In this document: positions 61,232-64,000 of the stretch, one piece after another | Layout: each line of letters starts with the position of its first letter | Position numbering within the stretch: position 1 is the stretch's first letter | Assembly: GCA_051418055.1 (NCBI GenBank) | Contig: JBPRGH010000044.1 | Location: 1 to 64,000 of the forward strand | DNA from: JBPRGH01 sp051418055 | Lineage (GTDB): Bacteria; Bacteroidota; Bacteroidia; Cytophagales; Cyclobacteriaceae | DNA: 64,000 nucleotides | Direction: 5' to 3' | Notes under the pieces: generated by a model | Seen by the model: only the letters and a program-made list of their open reading frames with translations | What the model was told of the DNA's origin: nothing | Databases searched by the model: none | Made by a program: the position numbers and the translations under genes

Positions 61232-62984
61232 TATAATCACATATTTTATAGAGGCCAATCTTTGCCTGCTGATATTTGGCCTGATATATTATTTAATTCT
61301 TAGGAATGATAATCAATTTCATTTTGTAAGATATTATCTTATAGCTGCATCAGTATTTGCTGTGATAATTCCATTGATTGAATTTAGTCCTCCTTTCCAA
61401 GGAGCATTTCCTATTTCTGATTTTCAAGCATTAGTATTACCAGAAATAGTAATAGGTAGCGAAAAAGCTTCTTCGACTATTATTTCCGATTCAACGGGAA
61501 TTAGTACTCTTAACTGGATATTATGGTGTGGTGGTTTGTACTTAACTGGTGTTATTATCTTTTTTACACTTTTCATTTACCAGATTATCCAAATCATTAG
61601 GTTTATCAGTTTAAGAAGAGCTGATATCGTTAATAAAAATGAATATTTTTTTATAACAACCAACGGGCAGTTTCCGACTTTTTCTTTTCTGAATATTTTG
61701 TTTTTTGATAATTCAGAATCCTTATCACCACAGGAGCGCGAGAAAATCATTGATCATGAGGTAGTGCATATAAAGCAAAGGCATACTTTGGATATCTTAT
61801 TTCTAGAAATTATAAAAATCATATTTTGGATTAATCCTATTGTCTGGTGGATGAAGACGAACTTACAGGATGTCCATGAGTATCTGGCTGATCAGAGAAT
61901 ATTGGAAAATACAGATCGGAATGAATATAGCAGTTTACTAGCCAAAATGGCCCTAAAGAAAATGACCCTTTCCATAGGGCACCATTTCAATAAATCGATA
62001 ACCTTAAAACGTATAAAAATGATGAAAAGCCCTAAAACCAAATTCCAATACTGGAAAGCTTATAGCATAGCCGGAATAATTACACTGACTACAATAGTAT
62101 TCAGTTGTAACGATGAAGTAATGAATGATGTGAATGAAGTAATGGAAACAGCTTCTCAAACAACCTTACCAGCTGAACTGGAAGGAAAAATGCAGGACTT
62201 ACAGGAAAAATATCCTGCAGCACAGTTGGTGTATATGGAGACTGATGCTAAAAATGAAGAATCCCTAGGAAAACTTAAAGACATAGATCCTGAAACCATT
62301 GCTCTTGTTCATGTTTTCAAAGAAAGGGAAACAATAGGCATGATCGTAAATAAAAACGGCCCATTAAAAGCTTTCATTGATGAAAAAAATATAAACGCAG
62401 ATGAGGTTTATCAAATTGTTGAGCAACCTGCCAAACCTTTAAATGGTTATGAGCAATTATACCAGGATCTAAGCAAAGAAATAAAATATTCTGATGAGGC
62501 TAAAAGTAAAGGGATAGAAGGACGGGTGTATGTTCAGTTTGTTGTAGATACTGATGGTAAGTTAAACAATATAGAAGTAGTACGTGGCCTTGGCTATGGA
62601 CTTGACGAAGTAGCCCTTACGGCAATAAAGGAAGTGAAAGCCTTTGAGCCTGCCATGCAGCGCGGTAAAACTGTTAAGCAGAGGATTATACTTCCCATAA
62701 ACTTTTCCCTTAATAATACAGAAGGAAATGTAATGCCTGAGCAGGCAAAAACCGTTAATCAAGATATGTCAATAACTGCCGATCGAGAGGGGGAATATAT
62801 CAAAGGTGTAGTGAAAAATGCTGCAGGTCAGGTTCTGCCCGGGGTAAATATTGTTATAAAAGATTCCTCTGTAGGGACAGTAACAGATCTCAGTGGTGCT
62901 TTTAAAATTAAATCCTCTGATCCTAATAATGCTCTGGTTTTTAGTTTTATTGGTTATGAAACAAAGATTTTAATAGTAAAATAA
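61221..62984 (+). CDS. BlaR1-like M56 sensor protease fused to TonB_C and CarboxypepD_reg domains
   Basis: The 587-residue protein has an N-terminal membrane domain (about 1-270) with helices such as ITYFIEANLCLLIFGLIYYLIL and the M56 zinc motif DHEVVHIKQRH (His179, Glu180, His183), followed by WWMKTNLQDVHEYLADQRIL. A linker leads to a TonB C-terminal domain at about 423-495 (YSDEAKSKGIEGRVYVQFVVD, AFEPAMQRGKTVKQRI). A CarboxypepD_reg domain closes the protein at about 520-587 (IKGVVKNAAGQVLPGVNIVI, VFSFIGYETKILIV). Inferred role: detects an outer-envelope signal and cleaves BlaI, as BlaR1 does for beta-lactams. No penicillin-binding domain is present, so the signal is different. Confidence 0.88.
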   Translation: MMNSIITYFIEANLCLLIFGLIYYLILRNDNQFHFVRYYLIAASVFAVIIPLIEFSPPFQGAFPISDFQALVLPEIVIGSEKASSTIISDSTGISTLNWILWCGGLYLTGVIIFFTLFIYQIIQIIRFISLRRADIVNKNEYFFITTNGQFPTFSFLNILFFDNSESLSPQEREKIIDHEVVHIKQRHTLDILFLEIIKIIFWINPIVWWMKTNLQDVHEYLADQRILENTDRNEYSSLLAKMALKKMTLSIGHHFNKSITLKRIKMMKSPKTKFQYWKAYSIAGIITLTTIVFSCNDEVMNDVNEVMETASQTTLPAELEGKMQDLQEKYPAAQLVYMETDAKNEESLGKLKDIDPETIALVHVFKERETIGMIVNKNGPLKAFIDEKNINADEVYQIVEQPAKPLNGYEQLYQDLSKEIKYSDEAKSKGIEGRVYVQFVVDTDGKLNNIEVVRGLGYGLDEVALTAIKEVKAFEPAMQRGKTVKQRIILPINFSLNNTEGNVMPEQAKTVNQDMSITADREGEYIKGVVKNAAGQVLPGVNIVIKDSSVGTVTDLSGAFKIKSSDPNNALVFSFIGYETKILIVK

Positions 62985-63114
62985 AATTTAATATAATTAG
63001 ACGCTTCTTTACGGCCATTAATATTTAATATATTTCAACTATTGAAAATAATAATTTATAGATTCTGTTTGTGTTTTAGGTTTATCCCTTAGCTGTTGCT
63101 CTGGGATTTTCCTG

Positions 63115-63813
63115 TTAGAGAGAAATACGTTTTGCAGCTTCTTTAGCCCATATTTGATACGCATCGCCAGAAGGATGTATGCCATCACTAAATAAGTCTG
63201 ATACTGTAGCCTTAGGAGAAACTTTTTTCTTCCATTCCGATAAATTGATAGGTTCATCAAAATAATATACATTCCGATATTGCCTGGCAATCTCTGCCAG
63301 TTCCTTTCCTAAGATCTTCACTATCTTTCCGGAAAAGAAATTTAAAAGAAAAGGTAATTCAGGAAAAGAACCTACCGGAGGCATATTTAAAAAATATATT
63401 TGTGCTTCAGGATATTTTCCCTTCAATTTATTAATTATTCGACCTATATCTTTCTTCCATTTTGTTGGAGAGGTAAATTCAAATGCATCATTGGCTCCCA
63501 ATCCTATTACAATGAGGTCAGGATCATTTTGCTGAATATCGCCAATTAGTCTATTACAAACTTTAGAAGCAGAGTAACCGCTTTTTGCTACCACCTCCCA
63601 ATCAACAGTAGCTCTATATTTTTCTGCCAGTGAATCTGCCAGTGTTCCGGTGAATCCCGTTTTATGATTTTTAACTCCTGCACCAGCAATCGTGCTTTCC
63701 CCCAGAGTTACCAATTTGATATATCGCTCTCCTGCTCCCGAAGTACCTGAAATATCATCCGGTACATTACTTGTGGGAATCCTTCTTTTTAAAAGCCAGC
63801 CCTGAAAAGCCAT
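63115..63813 (-). CDS. SGNH/GDSL-type esterase with probable membrane anchor
   Basis: The 232-residue protein shows the SGNH hydrolase blocks: LVTLGESTIAG (block I, GES rather than GDS), IVIGLGANDAF (block III) and LFSDGIHPSG with the Asp-His pair (block V). SGNH enzymes are serine esterases or lipases. Upstream of the first ATG (63813) the frame stays open for 15 codons encoding a hydrophobic stretch (IYYLLLFLSLPLLPL), which with the following WLLKRRIP forms a membrane anchor. There is no ATG there, so a non-AUG start (perhaps ATT at 63858) is likely. A 15-bp perfect inverted repeat (63861-63895) lies just upstream. Confidence 0.8.
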   Translation of the reverse strand: MAFQGWLLKRRIPTSNVPDDISGTSGAGERYIKLVTLGESTIAGAGVKNHKTGFTGTLADSLAEKYRATVDWEVVAKSGYSASKVCNRLIGDIQQNDPDLIVIGLGANDAFEFTSPTKWKKDIGRIINKLKGKYPEAQIYFLNMPPVGSFPELPFLLNFFSGKIVKILGKELAEIARQYRNVYYFDEPINLSEWKKKVSPKATVSDLFSDGIHPSGDAYQIWAKEAAKRISL

Positions 63814-63860
63814 AAGGGGAAGCAGGGGCAGGGACAGAAATAGTAACAGATAATAAATGG

Positions 63861-63895
63861 CTATTTAACTTTAATAAACCATTAAAGTTAAATAG
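63861..63895. promoter_or_regulatory. Perfect 15-bp inverted repeat upstream of the SGNH gene
   Basis: Arms CTATTTAACTTTAAT (63861-63875) and ATTAAAGTTAAATAG (63881-63895) are exact reverse complements with a 5-nt loop. It may be a repressor site or a terminator for the gene to the right; the AT-rich stem favours an operator. Confidence 0.5.
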
Positions 63896-64000
63896 TCTGG
63901 GTATCACGTGAATAGTAATGCCTGAATTATTTTTTGATAATGAAAAATACAGGCAAAATCATTCTAACCTTTACGGCTTTTCCACGTTGTTTTCCGGGGT

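Noticed and set aside
63940..64000. Possible start of a gene at the right edge (MKNTGKIILTF)
   Set aside because: Only 20 codons are visible and the translation turns non-hydrophobic after a signal-like start; cannot be supported.

Overview
The window is a 64 kb chromosomal segment from a Bacteroidota bacterium, most likely a Cytophagales member (Fulvivirga/Marivirga-like). The DNA is AT-rich. Promoters fit the Bacteroidota pattern TTTG-N19-20-TAnnTTTG, and Shine-Dalgarno sites are almost absent. The protein families are also typical of the phylum: CarboxypepD_reg-like domains, a TonB-dependent receptor, a DUF4374 lipoprotein, DUF5916, BACON, GH97 and PaaN. No phage, CRISPR array or integrated plasmid was seen, and the genes look like intact vertical backbone. 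The only mobile-type feature is a REP/RAYT locus.

Layout. 1-6.8 kb: a 14-bp tandem repeat, an NAD(P)-binding oxidoreductase, a porin-like outer-membrane protein, a DUF4139 protein with an inserted CarboxypepD_reg domain, and an M28 peptidase. 6.8-7.9 kb: a Y1-type (RAYT) transposase gene flanked on both sides by its hairpin repeats, then tRNA-Leu(CAA). 8.1-13.1 kb: a three-gene iron uptake operon (TonB-dependent receptor, DUF4374 surface lipoprotein, PepSY inner-membrane protein) with the XusABC architecture, preceded by repeated palindromic operator-like sites. 13.1-24 kb: housekeeping and metabolic genes (SAM hydrolase family, PhoH, PNPOx-like, MFS, purB, DUF5916, ferredoxin reductase, M3 oligoendopeptidase).

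24-36 kb is a stress-type island of mostly small genes: Hsp20, DUF4112, DUF2383, an NATase-like protein, an HD domain fused to a Pycsar-type membrane effector domain, an outer-membrane barrel protein with a kinase-like catalytic loop, YtxH, CsbD, a cysteine-less ArsC-like protein, a coiled-coil envelope protein, DUF1206, topoisomerase IB and DUF2254. 36-46 kb: PaaN, two histidine kinases, a GNAT-nitrilase fusion and an M16 protease. 46-53.7 kb: a large gluzincin/beta-propeller/barrel protein, two-lipoyl pyruvate dehydrogenase E2, HslV, ArsC, a thioesterase and a DUF892 protein. 53.8-60.2 kb: GH97, a BACON lipoprotein, a cation diffusion facilitator and a P1 peptidase.

60.2-63 kb is a BlaI/BlaR-type regulated operon. 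Its promoter carries three identical-geometry palindromes spaced exactly 20 bp apart around perfect -33 and near-perfect -7 boxes. Its sensor protease is fused to TonB_C and CarboxypepD_reg domains. The window ends with an SGNH esterase whose membrane anchor lies upstream of its first ATG.

The strongest candidates for something under-described are the HD-PycTM gene that overlaps the kinase-like barrel gene, the BlaI triple operator with its multidomain sensor, the Xus-like operon, and the REP/RAYT locus. All functional calls are by reading motifs and architecture; no database search was possible.
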